Below, piece after piece: positions 50,464 to 58,559 of a stretch of DNA of 64,000 nucleotides. Position numbers and translations under genes: made by a program. Every line of letters starts with the position of its first letter. Positions within the stretch are counted from its first letter, which is position 1. The notes below the pieces were generated by a model. It did no database searches. It was not told the DNA's origin and saw only the letters and a list, made by a program, of their open reading frames with translations. Origin of the DNA: an uncultured bacterium. Its GTDB lineage: Bacteria; Verrucomicrobiota; Verrucomicrobiia; CAIQCK01. The stretch covers positions 23,278 to 87,277 of the forward strand of contig CAIQCK010000014.1 in the NCBI GenBank assembly GCA_903870275.1, written 5' to 3'.

Positions 50464-51657
50464 CTACGATTTCAGGACGGTCGCGCCCGCGCCGGGGCGG
50501 GAGACGAACAGCGTCGCTTCGATGCCCGTGCGCTTGCGATAGGCTTCGGCAATTTTCCGCGAGATGTCGGCGACAGCCGCCGTCTTCACCAGGCTCACGG
50601 TGCAACCGCCGAAACCGCCGCCGGTCATGCGCGAACCGATGACGCCGCCGGCGGAACCAATCTCCTGCGCGATCTCCACCGCCGCGTCGAGTTCTGCGCA
50701 ACTGACTTCGTAATCGTCCCGCAGCGCCGCGTGGCTGGCATACATGAGCCGGCCCGCGGTCGGCCAGTCGCCGGAGCGAATCGCGACTGCGGCGGCCGGT
50801 GTGCGCTCGATTTCGCCGATGACGTGCCGCGCGCGCCGGAAGACTGTCGTGTCCATCTTCGCACGGGCCTTCTCCAGCATCGCGGCGTCAGCTTCGCGGA
50901 GCGACGGCACACCGAGGATGCGCGCGGCCTCCTCGCACTGCTTGCGGCGCTGGGCGTAGCCGCCGCCGGTTAGTTCGTGTTTCACATTGGTGTTGACGAT
51001 GAGCACCTCGACGCTGGGATCGTTCATCGGCACCAACTCGGTCTTGCGCGAGCGGCAATCGAGCAGCAGCAGGTGATCCTTCCGGCCGAGCGCGGAGATG
51101 AACTGGTCCATGATGCCGCACGGCATGCCGGCGTAGTCGTGCTCCGCCTTCTGGCAGAGCAACGCCTTCTCGACCGGGTCAAGTTTGTGGCCGGTGACCG
51201 TCTCGAGCAGCGTGGCCGTGCCGACTTCGAGCGCCGCACTGCTGGAAAGGCCGCCGCCGAGCGGCACTGTCGAGAGCATCAGTGCGTCGAGCGGGCCGGC
51301 GTCCACGCCGCGTTGCTGGAATCCGGCGAAGACGCCGCGGATGTAGTTGGTCCAGTGTTTCGGTTCGCCCTTCGGAACTGGCTTGCTGAGCGGGAAACTG
51401 GCGCTCTGGCGGGTGCGGGCACAGTGCCAAGTGACCAGCGGCTGGCTTGCGCCGGCCGGCCGGTCCGCCGCGATGACCGTGTAACGCTCGATGGCCATCG
51501 GCAGGACGAAGCCATCGTTGTAATCGGTGTGTTCGCCGATGATGTTCACGCGGCCCGGCGCGGCAGCGATCCAGCGCGGGGCGCGACCGTAGTGTTGTTG
51601 AAACTGCCTGGCCGTTTCGTCGCCGAGTTGTTGCAGGGAAATAGCTTCGTCGCTCAT
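50464..51657 (-). CDS. galK: Galactokinase
   Basis: A 397-residue GHMP kinase. The galactokinase signature GRVNIIGEHTDYNDGFVLP lies near residue 35, the ATP-binding PLGGGLSSSAALEV near 140, and the third motif GSRMTGGGFGGCTV near 345. It makes galactose-1-phosphate from galactose and ATP in the cytoplasm, the first step of the Leloir pathway. galT and galE are not adjacent. It follows a Gfo/Idh/MocA gene by 48 bp, so the two may be co-transcribed, suggesting that galactose is a product of the extracellular glycan work. Confidence 0.95.
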   Translation of the reverse strand: MSDEAISLQQLGDETARQFQQHYGRAPRWIAAAPGRVNIIGEHTDYNDGFVLPMAIERYTVIAADRPAGASQPLVTWHCARTRQSASFPLSKPVPKGEPKHWTNYIRGVFAGFQQRGVDAGPLDALMLSTVPLGGGLSSSAALEVGTATLLETVTGHKLDPVEKALLCQKAEHDYAGMPCGIMDQFISALGRKDHLLLLDCRSRKTELVPMNDPSVEVLIVNTNVKHELTGGGYAQRRKQCEEAARILGVPSLREADAAMLEKARAKMDTTVFRRARHVIGEIERTPAAAVAIRSGDWPTAGRLMYASHAALRDDYEVSCAELDAAVEIAQEIGSAGGVIGSRMTGGGFGGCTVSLVKTAAVADISRKIAEAYRKRTGIEATLFVSRPGAGATVLKS

Positions 51658-51705
51658 GAATCCTGAGTTTGCTGGTTGGATGATTCCGATGCCGGTCGCC
51701 GACGC

Positions 51706-53190
51706 TTAGAGCGACCAGCCTTTGCGATACTCGCGGCCGAGATACGGCAACGCCGCCTCGGTCTTGACAACGCGTTGGACAGGGTCGCATTCGATCTTGA
51801 AGCCGACCTTGCCCATTTTCTCGGCGATGGCGCCGAGGAGCATCACCTCGGTCAGCGGCCCGGCGTATTCGGCAAAGTTCGATTTCGGAAAGTTCCACGG
51901 CTTCTCGCCACGCGCCGCCATCAGGAATTCGGCGTGATGACCGGGCGACGGCTCGATGAAGTTCGGCGAGGTCTTGCCCTGCCGGCCTTCGAGAAACGCC
52001 TTCATCGAAGATTCCGGAATCAACCGCGGGCTGTCGCCATAGTCACCGGCGACCAGCAACTTGCCCTTCGTGCCGATGTAGAGATTGCCGCTGCCGGCCA
52101 GCGTTGGTTTCTTATTGTCCGGGCCCTGGCGCGTCGGATCATTGAGCAATTCCTCCGGCGTCTCCGGCTTGAGTCCGCCGGAATACCAGTAGGCGACAAA
52201 GCCGGGCCGGCTGCCTTTCGCCGGGAACACCCACTTGAACTTCGTCTGCTTCGAGAAGATTTCCCTTCCGCCATAGCCTTCAACCTGGAGCAACTCGACA
52301 TACTCCGGATAGTCCGGCTGCAAGGACCAGAAGACGTTGTCCCACGTGTGGCAACCCATGTCGCCGATCGCGCCGCAGCCAAAATCAGTCCAGCCGCGCC
52401 ACTTGAACGGCACGTAGGGCGAACGCGAGTTGCGCCGGTCGTTCTTCTTCTTATTGCCATCCTTCTTCTCGCCTTCCTTCGCGGGCACCTCGGTGTAATC
52501 GCGGAACGCCGCCGGGCCGAGCCACGAGTCCCAGTTCAGGCTCTCCGGCACGGGCACGACCACTCCCTTGTCCACCTGGCCCTGGGGCCAGACCGGACGG
52601 TTGGTCCACGTGTGAACCTCCTTGATCTCGCCGATGGCGCCGTCGCGAATCCACTCAACGATCTTGCGGTTGCCGGCGTTGGCGTGGCCCTGGTTGCCCA
52701 TCTGCGTGGCGACTTTCTTTCGGGCGGTGGCCTCGGCCAATGCGCGCGCCTCCTTGATGGACCACGTCAGCGGCTTCTCGCAGTAGCAATGCTTGCCCGA
52801 CTGGATGGCGCGCATCGCGGCGGCCGCGTGATTGTGGTCCGGCGTCGCCACAAACACGGCGTCAATGGACTTGCCCATCTCGTCAAACAGCTTGCGGTAG
52901 TCGGTGAAACACCTGACCTCGCCGTAGTCCTTCAACTCCTTCTCACGAACCCGGTCGAGCGCGCGCTGGTCCACATCGCAGATGGCGACCAGCCTCTCGC
53001 TTTTCGCCGGAGCGACGTGCGCGCCGCCCCGGCCGGCGACGGCGATGCAGGCGGTGGCGATTTTTGAGTTCGGCGAACGCTCCGGCAAAATCGCCGGCGC
53101 GTCGGCTGCGGTGAGACGGCGGCCCATCGCCGCCGCGCTCGTGGCGACGGCAGCGGTTTTCAGGAATTGACGGCGTGACAAGTGTGTCAT
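51706..53190 (-). CDS. Tat-exported Gfo/Idh/MocA oxidoreductase
   Basis: A 494-residue protein starting MTHLSRRQFLKTAAVATSAA (Tat signal) with AGGAGA eight bases before the ATG at 53190. Rossmann fold (KIATACIAVAGRGGAHVAP), CEKPLTWS motif with catalytic Lys, a Lys/Asn-rich insertion (KEGEKKDGNKKKNDRRNSR), and the late DFGCGAIGDMGCHTWDNVFW segment. The insertion makes it longer than the other five enzymes of its type here (411-451 residues). Probably oxidises a galactose-containing sugar, given the galactokinase gene that follows (inference). Confidence 0.85.
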   Translation of the reverse strand: MTHLSRRQFLKTAAVATSAAAMGRRLTAADAPAILPERSPNSKIATACIAVAGRGGAHVAPAKSERLVAICDVDQRALDRVREKELKDYGEVRCFTDYRKLFDEMGKSIDAVFVATPDHNHAAAAMRAIQSGKHCYCEKPLTWSIKEARALAEATARKKVATQMGNQGHANAGNRKIVEWIRDGAIGEIKEVHTWTNRPVWPQGQVDKGVVVPVPESLNWDSWLGPAAFRDYTEVPAKEGEKKDGNKKKNDRRNSRSPYVPFKWRGWTDFGCGAIGDMGCHTWDNVFWSLQPDYPEYVELLQVEGYGGREIFSKQTKFKWVFPAKGSRPGFVAYWYSGGLKPETPEELLNDPTRQGPDNKKPTLAGSGNLYIGTKGKLLVAGDYGDSPRLIPESSMKAFLEGRQGKTSPNFIEPSPGHHAEFLMAARGEKPWNFPKSNFAEYAGPLTEVMLLGAIAEKMGKVGFKIECDPVQRVVKTEAALPYLGREYRKGWSL

Positions 53191-53325
53191 CTTCGGAATC
53201 TCCTGCAATAAGTTTGGCGTGGCAGATTACCCACGCCCCCCGACGGAGTCTAGCAATTCCCAACGCAACGTCGGTCGAAACATTCGCTAGACAAATCCGC
53301 CGCGCTGCGGCGTCAATATACGAAC

Positions 53326-53838
53326 ATGCCGGCCGACACCGAACTCGAGCGCCTTTACGACGGCCATGCGCAGGCGTTGTTCGCGTTTCTGTTGAACTTC
53401 ACGCGCAACGAAACCGACACGCGCGATGTCCTGCAGGAAATTTTCCTCAAGCTCGCCCGCCAGCCGGCGCTGCTTGACGGCGTGCGCGATGAGCGGGCGT
53501 TCCTGATCCGGCTCGCGCACAACGCCGCGATTGACCTGATGCGACGGCGCGGCACCCGGCAGAAGAATTACGACCAGCTTGCCGCCGAGTCCTTCCAGCT
53601 TTTCGAGCCAGCCGCGTCGCCGGACGAGCAGGCGTTTCGCGACGCGCTGACGACGGCGCTCGGCGAGTTGCCACCCGACCAGCGCGCCGTCGCGCATCTC
53701 AAACTGTGGGAAGGGCTGACGTTCGAGGAGATCGCCGACCGGCTTGGCCTTTCGCAAAACACCGCTGCGAGCCGTTATCGCTACGCCGTAGACAAATTGC
53801 GCGAGCGGCTGCGTCCTATCTACGAGGAACTGAAATGA
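53326..53838 (+). CDS. ECF sigma factor
   Basis: A 170-residue RNA polymerase sigma factor of the extracytoplasmic function type. Region 2 is seen in LYDGHAQALFAFLLNFTRNETDTRDVLQEIFLKL, and region 4 in LPPDQRAVAHLKLWEGLTFEEIADRLGLSQNTAASRYRYA. It binds promoters of a small regulon in response to a signal sensed through an anti-sigma factor. It is first in a three-gene unit; its stop overlaps the next start by 4 bases (ATGA). Confidence 0.92.
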   Translation: MPADTELERLYDGHAQALFAFLLNFTRNETDTRDVLQEIFLKLARQPALLDGVRDERAFLIRLAHNAAIDLMRRRGTRQKNYDQLAAESFQLFEPAASPDEQAFRDALTTALGELPPDQRAVAHLKLWEGLTFEEIADRLGLSQNTAASRYRYAVDKLRERLRPIYEELK

Positions 53839-54266
53839 ACAGCGATGACTTTGAGAAGAAACTGGAGCATCAGCCGATACGCGCTGTTCCCGCCGCGTGG
53901 CGGGCGGAGATTCTGCGCGAAGCTGTAGCGGCGGCCTCCGACCGCCGAAGCCTGGCGCAAGACAATCGGTGCTCGGAACCCGCCGCTACAGTATGGTGGC
54001 GCGAACTGCTCTGGCCGCGTCCGCTGGCATGGGCCAGCCTCGCGGCGGCGTGGGTGATCATCGCCATCCTGCACACCGCAACGCCCGCCGCGCCGATGCT
54101 GGTCGCGCAGCAAACGCCTTCATCGCGCGAGGCCATGCAGCGTTTCGCCGAGCAACGCCGTGAGTTGGCCGTGCTGCTGGACTTCTCCACTGAAACCGCC
54201 GCTCCGCAAAAGACGAAGTCATCGGGACCGCACAGCGAACTCACGACACCACCCGCCAGCGCGTAA
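53835..54266 (+). CDS. Small membrane protein, probable anti-sigma factor
   Basis: A 143-residue protein with one membrane segment (PLAWASLAAAWVIIAILHT, about residues 62-80). The N-terminal cytoplasmic part (DDFEKKLEHQPIRAVPAAWR) and the coupling to an ECF sigma gene fit an anti-sigma factor, but no zinc-binding HxxxCxxC motif is present, so this is by position. Codons 30-52 are made by a REP-like inverted repeat (53922-53990) inserted in frame, an unusual origin for coding sequence. The outer part is short and Pro/Thr-rich. Confidence 0.6.
   Translation: MNSDDFEKKLEHQPIRAVPAAWRAEILREAVAAASDRRSLAQDNRCSEPAATVWWRELLWPRPLAWASLAAAWVIIAILHTATPAAPMLVAQQTPSSREAMQRFAEQRRELAVLLDFSTETAAPQKTKSSGPHSELTTPPASA
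53922..53990. repeat. REP-like inverted repeat inside a coding sequence
   Basis: CTGTAGCGGCGG (53922-53933) pairs exactly with CCGCCGCTACAG (53979-53990), and inner bases also pair partly. The 69-bp element is 23 codons long, so it keeps the reading frame of the putative anti-sigma gene. Confidence 0.7.
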
Positions 54267-54295
54267 CGATGCCAACCCATTGAAAGGAAAACGCC

Positions 54296-55840
54296 ATGAG
54301 CTCACCAACCAAATCCAGAGCCGCCAAATGGCTCGGCCGGTTTCTTTTCGCGCTCGCCCTCCTGGTCACGCTCATTGCCCTGCTCTACGCAGAGGAAAAC
54401 TGGCGCGGAGAGCGGGATTGGCGCGCTTACAAGCAGCAGATGGAGGCGAAAGGTGAGAAGTTTGATCTGGCTGCCTTCATTCCGCCGCGCGTGCCCGACG
54501 AACAAAACTTCGCCATGACGCCGTTCCTGGCGCCACTGTTCGATCTCAAACCCGGCACACAGGAAGCTCGCGACACCCATGCGTTTCAGCGCGTCAGCAA
54601 CTTTGCAAAATCGCTGCCCGCCGGACCCGCTCAAGCCCGATGGGCATGGGTTGGTCAGACCGAGAAAACGGACTTGGTGGGCTGGCGCGCGGCCTTTCAA
54701 AACAACAGCGGCGACAAGCTGGTCAAAGCGGAACGACACAGCGACCAGGAGCGCGCCGAGGCCGCGCCTGCCGTGCTGGCGGCCTTGAAACCATACGAAG
54801 CGGTGATCGAAGAATTGCGCGCCGCGAGCCGCCGGCCGTATTCGCACTTCAATGTCAACTACACCATCGAGAATCCTGTCGCGCTCGTGCTCCCGCATTT
54901 GCCAGTGCTTCCCAGAACTGTTCGTATTTTGGAATTGCGGGCCACATCGGAACTGGCGCTGGGCCGGACGGCTGAAGCCTTCGACGACCTTGGCCTGATG
55001 TTTCATGTCGCCGATTCGCTCCAAGACGAGCCGATACTGATTTCCCACCTTGTGCGCATCGGCTGCCTGAAATTGGCAACGCATGTTGTTTGGGAAGGTC
55101 TGGCCGAACATCGCTGGTCGGACGCGCAGGTGCAGACACTTCAAACTCGATTCCAGAGCCAGGACTTTCTCGCCGACTACACGCGGGCGGTTGAAGGCGA
55201 ACGTTGCGCGTTTGGAAACGCATTGTTTGAATTCTTGATTAAATCACCCAACAGGGGCGACTTCCTCAGTGCAGTGGGGGGTGGCGCTCCGTCCGCCACC
55301 AGCAGTTTCCTCGTCGGCATGGTCCCTCGCGGTTGGTGGCGCTTCGAACAACTCAGCTACCACCGCATGCTTGACGATCTGTTCCTGCCGACGATCAACT
55401 TGGCGGCAAGGCGGGTTTACCCGAAGCTGATCGAGAAACAAACAATTGCTTTGGGAAAATCCAGCAATCGCCCGTTTGAAAAAATAATGCGCCATCGTGT
55501 GCTGTCGTATTTGCTTCACCCGGCTCTCAACTCCTGCCTGAGGCGGTTCGCCAATGCTCAAGTGATGGCGGACGAAGCCACGCTCGCCTGCGCCTTGGAG
55601 CGATGTCGGCTCGCGGATGGCAGGTTCCCCGAAACGCTCGACGCACTCGTGCCGCGCTTCATCGCGAAGCTGCCGCACGACATCATCACCGGCGAACCGC
55701 TAAAGTATCGCCGCGACGGCGACGGCTACGTCCTTTATTCCGTCGGCTGGAACGAGAAGGATGACGGCGGAAAGCCCAGCGAAAAAGGCGACTTGGAGCA
55801 AGGCGACTGGGTCTGGCAATCTTCAGTGAACACGCCCTGA
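54296..55840 (+). CDS. Membrane-anchored protein of unknown function, ECF-linked
   Basis: A 514-residue protein with one N-terminal membrane segment (FLFALALLVTLIALLYA, residues about 16-33) and a large outer part rich in helices. I recognise no domain. The end (LALERCRLADGRFPETLDALVPRFIAKLPHDIITGEPLKYRRDGDGYVLYSVG) is a module I recall at the C-terminus of planctomycete and verrucomicrobial proteins near ECF genes. It is 29 bp after the putative anti-sigma gene, so probably in the same transcript and a target or sensor of the sigma factor. Confidence 0.65.
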   Translation: MSSPTKSRAAKWLGRFLFALALLVTLIALLYAEENWRGERDWRAYKQQMEAKGEKFDLAAFIPPRVPDEQNFAMTPFLAPLFDLKPGTQEARDTHAFQRVSNFAKSLPAGPAQARWAWVGQTEKTDLVGWRAAFQNNSGDKLVKAERHSDQERAEAAPAVLAALKPYEAVIEELRAASRRPYSHFNVNYTIENPVALVLPHLPVLPRTVRILELRATSELALGRTAEAFDDLGLMFHVADSLQDEPILISHLVRIGCLKLATHVVWEGLAEHRWSDAQVQTLQTRFQSQDFLADYTRAVEGERCAFGNALFEFLIKSPNRGDFLSAVGGGAPSATSSFLVGMVPRGWWRFEQLSYHRMLDDLFLPTINLAARRVYPKLIEKQTIALGKSSNRPFEKIMRHRVLSYLLHPALNSCLRRFANAQVMADEATLACALERCRLADGRFPETLDALVPRFIAKLPHDIITGEPLKYRRDGDGYVLYSVGWNEKDDGGKPSEKGDLEQGDWVWQSSVNTP

Positions 55841-55874
55841 ACCGGAAAGATGCAGTTACAATCTTCGACCAACT

Positions 55875-56023
55875 CCCCTCACCCTGGCCCTCTCCCCTCG
55901 CCAGCGAGGGGAGAGGGAAATTGGTCGCACCAAACTTCGTGCGCACCAAATGGTTCGCCCGACATCCTTGCGAAGAATCTCTCCCTCTCCCCGCCTCTGC
56001 GGGGAGAGGGCCGGGGTGAGGGG
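55875..56023. repeat. Composite inverted repeat (BIME-like) between convergent genes
   Basis: Two perfect hairpins, CCCTCTCCCCTCG-ccag-CGAGGGGAGAGGG (55888-55917) and a 12-bp one with loop CTCT (55983-56010), face each other. Outer arms CCCCTCACCCT and GGGGTGAGGGG pair around both. It lies between the ECF-linked gene and the efflux gene and may also act as a terminator in both directions. Confidence 0.85.
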
Positions 56024-56072
56024 CCGCGGCCATTGCATCGTTGCCAAGCCGCTTCAGGCTCGCGCAAATTGG

Positions 56073-57473
56073 TCACTTCGCCGGCGGGGCGGAGAGCGCG
56101 CCGATGGCCTTGTTCAGCGCGTATTGCGCCTTGTTGAACTCTGCCACCGCTGTGAAATAATCGTTTCGCGTCCGCGTCAGTTCCTGCTCCGCCAGAATGT
56201 TTTCCAGCACGTTGGCCACCTCGAACTTCTTGCGCTCGCGGCTCAATCGCAGATTTTCCCCGGCGGTGACGAGCGATTTTTTCGCCGTGGCAAGCTGGTC
56301 GGCCTGCGACTCCAGCCGCGTCTGCGCCTCCACCACCTGGCGCGCGACCTCGTCCTTGAGTCTTTCCTCCAGCAACCTCGAACTGCGCAGCCGCGATTCG
56401 GCGGCGTGGATGCGGCCGAAGTCGAACAAACCGCCCGGCCCGACGCGCCAGCTCAGGCCGGCGTAGTAATCCTCCGAACCGCCAAAACTTGACGGCGCGC
56501 CGGCGGTATTGCCGCCAAACCCGCCCGCAAACGCCTGCGCGCCGAGGGTCGGAATCATCGGTCCATAGACCGCGCCGTCCTTGGACTCGCGCGCCGCGCC
56601 GATCAGCGCCCGGCTCTGCTTGAGTTCCGGCCGGTTGCCGAGCGCCTGCCCCACCAGGGCGTCGAGTGTGGCGTTCGTCTCGACCAACGATAACGGCGCA
56701 AGGTCGGCTTCGCGTCCGATCAATTCCACCGTCAGATCGAGGCGGAGGATTTGCGACAGCCGCGCCGCGGCAACGCGTTGTTGCTCCTGGGTCTGCCGCA
56801 GCGTCAGCTCGTTTCGCTGCGTCTCTACCTGCACGCGCAACTCGTCGCCCTTATAGGCGATGCCGATCCCGACAGCCCGGTGAAGCTGGTCTTGGTAATC
56901 CTGCGAAATCCGCACCGCCTCGCGCGCCACGCCGACGGCCGCCTGCGCCTTCACCAGATCGAAGTAACCCTGCGCCGCGGCGAGTATGGTGTCCTGGAGT
57001 TGCGCATCGAGCGCGTGATCGGCGGCCCTGACCAGTTGGTGCGCGGCGAGCGTGTTGTAGAGCGCGCCGCCGATGTCCACCTGCGCGGCCAGCGCCGCGC
57101 CCGCAGTGTAGGATTGAAAGTGGCCATCCGAAACCACGCCGGACGGCACCGACTGCGCCATGCCGTTGTGCTGCCGGTAGCCCGCGCCCGGCGACAGCCA
57201 CGGAAAGAACTGCTCGCGTGCGCTCTCGTGGTTGGCCTTGGCCTCGGTCAGTTTTTCGCGGGCGATTTTGATATCGAGGTTTTGCGCGCCGGCCAGTTGC
57301 AACACGGTCGGAAGGTCAATCGGGTGAATCTTCGCCGCGTCGCCAGCGGACGAAACCGCGACGGAAACTGTCAGCATCGCAACCAGCGCGAACGCGTTAC
57401 CGGCGGGCAGGATACCCGCGCTCCCAAGGGAACCGCCACGCTTCACGCTCCACGCTTCACGCTTCACGTTCAT
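56073..57473 (-). CDS. TolC-family outer-membrane efflux protein
   Basis: A 466-residue outer-membrane channel of the TolC type: two repeated coiled-coil halves (AREKLTEAKANHESAREQFFPW and VVEAQTRLESQADQLATAKKSL) and beta-strand hairpins (YYAGLSWRVGPGGLFDFGR). The ATG at 57473 overlaps the stop of the membrane-fusion gene (ATGA), which decides the start. The first 30 residues are odd: they are encoded by a TTCACG phrase tract and a GCGGGcaggataCCCGC repeat that read VKREAWSVKR and GSAGILPAG, so the signal peptide seems to have been rebuilt from repeat DNA. It is the exit duct of the RND pump upstream. Confidence 0.9.
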   Translation of the reverse strand: MNVKREAWSVKRGGSLGSAGILPAGNAFALVAMLTVSVAVSSAGDAAKIHPIDLPTVLQLAGAQNLDIKIAREKLTEAKANHESAREQFFPWLSPGAGYRQHNGMAQSVPSGVVSDGHFQSYTAGAALAAQVDIGGALYNTLAAHQLVRAADHALDAQLQDTILAAAQGYFDLVKAQAAVGVAREAVRISQDYQDQLHRAVGIGIAYKGDELRVQVETQRNELTLRQTQEQQRVAAARLSQILRLDLTVELIGREADLAPLSLVETNATLDALVGQALGNRPELKQSRALIGAARESKDGAVYGPMIPTLGAQAFAGGFGGNTAGAPSSFGGSEDYYAGLSWRVGPGGLFDFGRIHAAESRLRSSRLLEERLKDEVARQVVEAQTRLESQADQLATAKKSLVTAGENLRLSRERKKFEVANVLENILAEQELTRTRNDYFTAVAEFNKAQYALNKAIGALSAPPAK

Positions 57474-58558
57474 TTCGCCTCCGTCACGTTGACCGCCTGC
57501 CCGTCCTGCAACACCAGCTTGCCGAGCAACACCACCGGCTGCTCGGCTATCAACCCGTCCAGGATTTCGACCGACACACCGTCTTCAAAACCCGCTTTGA
57601 TCGGTTTCTTGCGAACCTTCCTGTCGGCATTCACGACGAAAACGGATTTACCGGCCTTCTCCACCAGCACCGCTTCGGCCGGCGTCAGCAAGGCGTCGGT
57701 GTGGCGTTCCGCGCCGATCTTGACGATGGCATACATGCCGGGCCGCAGTTCGCGCTGCGGATTCGGCAAATCAATCTCCGTGATCATCGTGCGCGTCGCG
57801 CTGTCGAGCACATACTCGAAGCGCGTCACCCCGCCGGGAAAAGTTTTGCCGGGCAATTCCTGAAAACCGATCTGGACCGGCGTGTCCTTGCGGACAAACG
57901 GCACCTCCGGCTCCGGCACGGCGACATACACGCGCACGACGCTGAAGTCCGTCAGCGTGACCATGGCGGCGTTTTGCGCTGCACTCCCGAAGGTCGCCGC
58001 CGGGATGAAAGCGCCCGGGTCCACGAACCGCCGCGTGATGATGCCCGCAAACGGCGCAGTGATCTTGGTGAAGCCGAGCAACGTTTGGTCGCGCTCCAGG
58101 CTGGCCTTGGCAACCTTCAGCCTGCCCAACGCATCGTCCACCGTCTGCGGCACAACCAGCTCTGGCGCTTTTTTCTGCGCCTCCTTCACGCGCCGGTAAT
58201 CAATATCGGACACCTCGACCTCGGCCCGTGTCTTCGCGATGTCGGCAAGCAGTTCGGGCACTTCGATGTCGGCGAGCAGATCGCCCGCCTTGACCTCGTC
58301 GCCTTTGTCCACCGCGATGGTTTTCAAATAACCGCCGACCTTTGCGTAAAGCGTCGCCTGCTGCCACGCCGCGACATTGCCCGGCAGCGTGACGCTGCGG
58401 GTGATCTCGCCGCGGCGCGGATGGATGAGTTGGACGTTGACCGGCGCTGCCGGCGACGCGGCCGGGTCTTTGGAGCCAGCGGCCCGGTTGCAGCCGCTCA
58501 ACGCGAACGTGGCGGCGATCAAGGCGGCGGTCGGCAAAATGATCAAACGACATTTCAT
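57470..58558 (-). CDS. RND efflux membrane-fusion lipoprotein
   Basis: A 362-residue protein. ATG 58558 (MKCRLIILPTAALIAATFA) has AAGGAAG well placed before it. A lipobox LSGC marks cleavage at Cys, so it is a lipoprotein of the inner membrane. Then the HlyD/MFP layout: barrel-sandwich (ATLYAKVGGYLKTIAVDKGDEVKAGDLLADIEVPEL), a helical hairpin, the second half ITAPFAGIITRRFVDPGAFI and the beta-barrel. It joins the RND pump to the TolC-like channel. It starts one base after the RND gene stop. Confidence 0.92.
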   Translation of the reverse strand: MKCRLIILPTAALIAATFALSGCNRAAGSKDPAASPAAPVNVQLIHPRRGEITRSVTLPGNVAAWQQATLYAKVGGYLKTIAVDKGDEVKAGDLLADIEVPELLADIAKTRAEVEVSDIDYRRVKEAQKKAPELVVPQTVDDALGRLKVAKASLERDQTLLGFTKITAPFAGIITRRFVDPGAFIPAATFGSAAQNAAMVTLTDFSVVRVYVAVPEPEVPFVRKDTPVQIGFQELPGKTFPGGVTRFEYVLDSATRTMITEIDLPNPQRELRPGMYAIVKIGAERHTDALLTPAEAVLVEKAGKSVFVVNADRKVRKKPIKAGFEDGVSVEILDGLIAEQPVVLLGKLVLQDGQAVNVTEAK

Positions 58559-58559
58559 A

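Noticed and set aside
53226..53260. GACGGAGTCTAGC as a half of the REP-like stem
   Set aside because: Only 10 or so bases agree and the second arm is missing; chance similarity is likely.
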